DNA of 52,096 nucleotides from Clostridiales bacterium (lineage in GTDB: Bacteria; Bacillota; Clostridia; Saccharofermentanales; Saccharofermentanaceae). Position 1 is the stretch's first letter; every line of letters begins with the position of its first letter. Position numbers and translations under genes: made by a program. This document shows, piece after piece, positions 51,260-52,096 of this stretch. Location of the stretch: assembly GCA_017427465.1 (NCBI GenBank), contig JAFRST010000006.1, positions 1 to 52,096 of the forward strand. Direction: 5' to 3'. The notes beneath the pieces are model-generated. The model saw nothing but the letters and a program-made list of their open reading frames with translations, ran no database searches and was not told where the DNA came from.

Positions 51260-52096
51260 TTAAGACTTGATTCCCTTGCACTCGTTGACATACTGTCTGA
51301 TGGGTCCGATGTCCGTGTACTTCTTAACGCCGCCTTCTTCAGGAATGATGAGGACAGGAACGTTAACTATCTCGAACTGTCTTGCGAGTTCCTGGTCGTC
51401 ATCAGCGTAGATAAGCTCATAGTCGAATCTCTGCTCGTCGAACATAGCCTTGACAGCCTTGCACTTAGCGCATGTGTGTGTTGTGAAGAGCATCGGCTTT
51501 GTGCCTACTGCATCAGGTGCGGGAGAAAGTTCGGGAAGCTCCTTCTCCTCTGCCTTGCTGATCGTAACAGTAGCTGTTCTGGGCTTCATGGAAGACTCGC
51601 ATGTGTTGTATGTCTTTCTGTCCTTGAACTCCTGGAGCTTACCGTCGTTCCAGTTCTTAACAGGACGGTAGTAACCTGTGATACGGCTGTATGTTTCGGT
51701 CGGGCCGCCGCACTCAGGGCAAGCTTTTACTTCGCCGGGGAGGTATCCGTGGACGGAGCAGATGGAGTATGTAGGAGACATTGTGTAGTAAGGCAGTCTG
51801 TAGTTCTCGGCAATCTTTCTTACGAGAGATGCTGCAGCCTTCCAGTCGGGGAGACGCTCGCCCAAGAATGCGTGGAATACCGTACCTGATGTATAGAGTG
51901 TCTGGAGGTTATCCTGAACGTCCAATGCTTCGAAAATGTCTGCTGTGTATCCGACAGGAAGATGTGAACTGTTGGTGTAATAGAATACGCCGGAAGCATC
52001 GTCTGCCGTGATGATGTCAGGGTACTTAGCCTTGTCGTGCTTAGCAAGACGGAAAGCTGTGGACTCTGCAGGTGTAGCCTCGAGGTTATAGAGGTC
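51260..52096 (-). CDS. nrdD: anaerobic ribonucleoside-triphosphate reductase, 3' part, with fused thioredoxin-like domain (partial)
   Basis: The C-terminal 278 residues; the 5' end lies beyond the window. The open frame continues to the edge (the apparent start at 51925 is an internal TTG). NLEATPAESTAFRLAK and NSSHLPVGYTADIF are typical NrdD. The zinc-binding region is CSVHGYLPGEVKACPECGG. The glycyl-radical loop is RITGYYRPVKNWNDGK. After this a domain of about 80 residues follows with CAKC (HTCAKCKAVKAMFDEQ) and VPVLIIPEEGG, which is thioredoxin/glutaredoxin-like and may provide electrons to the reductase. Such a fusion is known from some anaerobes. Confidence 0.92.
   Translation of the reverse strand, partial: DLYNLEATPAESTAFRLAKHDKAKYPDIITADDASGVFYYTNSSHLPVGYTADIFEALDVQDNLQTLYTSGTVFHAFLGERLPDWKAAASLVRKIAENYRLPYYTMSPTYSICSVHGYLPGEVKACPECGGPTETYSRITGYYRPVKNWNDGKLQEFKDRKTYNTCESSMKPRTATVTISKAEEKELPELSPAPDAVGTKPMLFTTHTCAKCKAVKAMFDEQRFDYELIYADDDQELARQFEIVNVPVLIIPEEGGVKKYTDIGPIRQYVNECKGIKS

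Noticed and set aside
1..52096. Mobile elements, phage genes or rRNA
   Set aside because: No transposase, integrase, phage structural gene, long terminal repeat or rRNA sequence was recognised on either strand.

Overview
The window looks like a chromosomal segment of an anaerobic Gram-positive bacterium of the Clostridia (Firmicutes), probably a gut or rumen lineage. Signs are AGGAGG-type ribosome binding sites, many lipoproteins with Gram-positive-style signal peptides, an oxygen-sensitive class III ribonucleotide reductase, a CarD-type regulator, and an exosortase of the XrtG type known from Firmicutes. I saw no phage, insertion sequence, CRISPR array or rRNA. Assignment below class level is not supported by what I can read.

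Layout. 0.2-3 kb: a small membrane protein, a PAS-GGDEF diguanylate cyclase and a saccharopine-dehydrogenase-like protein. 3-5.8 kb: a polar amino-acid ABC importer whose binding protein appears to be circularly permuted and whose permease has an extra N-terminal membrane domain. 5.8-7.9 kb: three tandem zinc-ribbon/low-complexity/DUF4190-like membrane proteins. 8-10.3 kb: trmL and a Na/Pi symporter. 10.4-17.7 kb: a six-gene translationally coupled exosortase G operon (sorted substrate, XrtG, GT2 glycosyltransferase, membrane sensor, PTPS-like protein, large GT-C/PTPS-related membrane protein). 17.9-30.3 kb: transporters, an acyltransferase, an ECF sigma/anti-sigma pair, SHOCT and ankyrin proteins, a lipoprotein zinc peptidase, a LUD protein and an SGNH esterase. 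30.3-30.7 kb: divergent tRNA-Ser(GGA) and tRNA-Thr(GGT) genes with clear promoters. 30.8-35 kb: a fused AzlC-AzlD exporter, lipoproteins and a very Ala/Pro-rich zinc-ribbon protein. 35-42.7 kb: a complete shikimate-to-chorismate operon with prephenate dehydrogenase, preceded by a Tyr/Phe-rich leader peptide and terminator (attenuator). 42.7-46.6 kb: CarD, a two-domain polyphosphate kinase 2 protein, a frameshifted nuclease-like gene and a small acidic ORF. 46.8-50.4 kb: a four-gene operon PqqD / HPr-kinase-like / S26 peptidase / ABC transporter that resembles a RiPP maturation and export set. 51.3-52.1 kb: the 3' end of nrdD fused to a thioredoxin-like domain, cut by the window edge.

The most interesting points are: the circularly permuted binding protein; the aromatic leader peptide plus attenuator, with a second terminator after the DAHP synthase gene; the chorismate mutase-AroE-AroK triple fusion; the compact exosortase G operon with one evident substrate; and the PqqD/kinase/peptidase/ABC operon with no recognised precursor. 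All functional calls come from reading motifs by eye. No alignment or database search was run.
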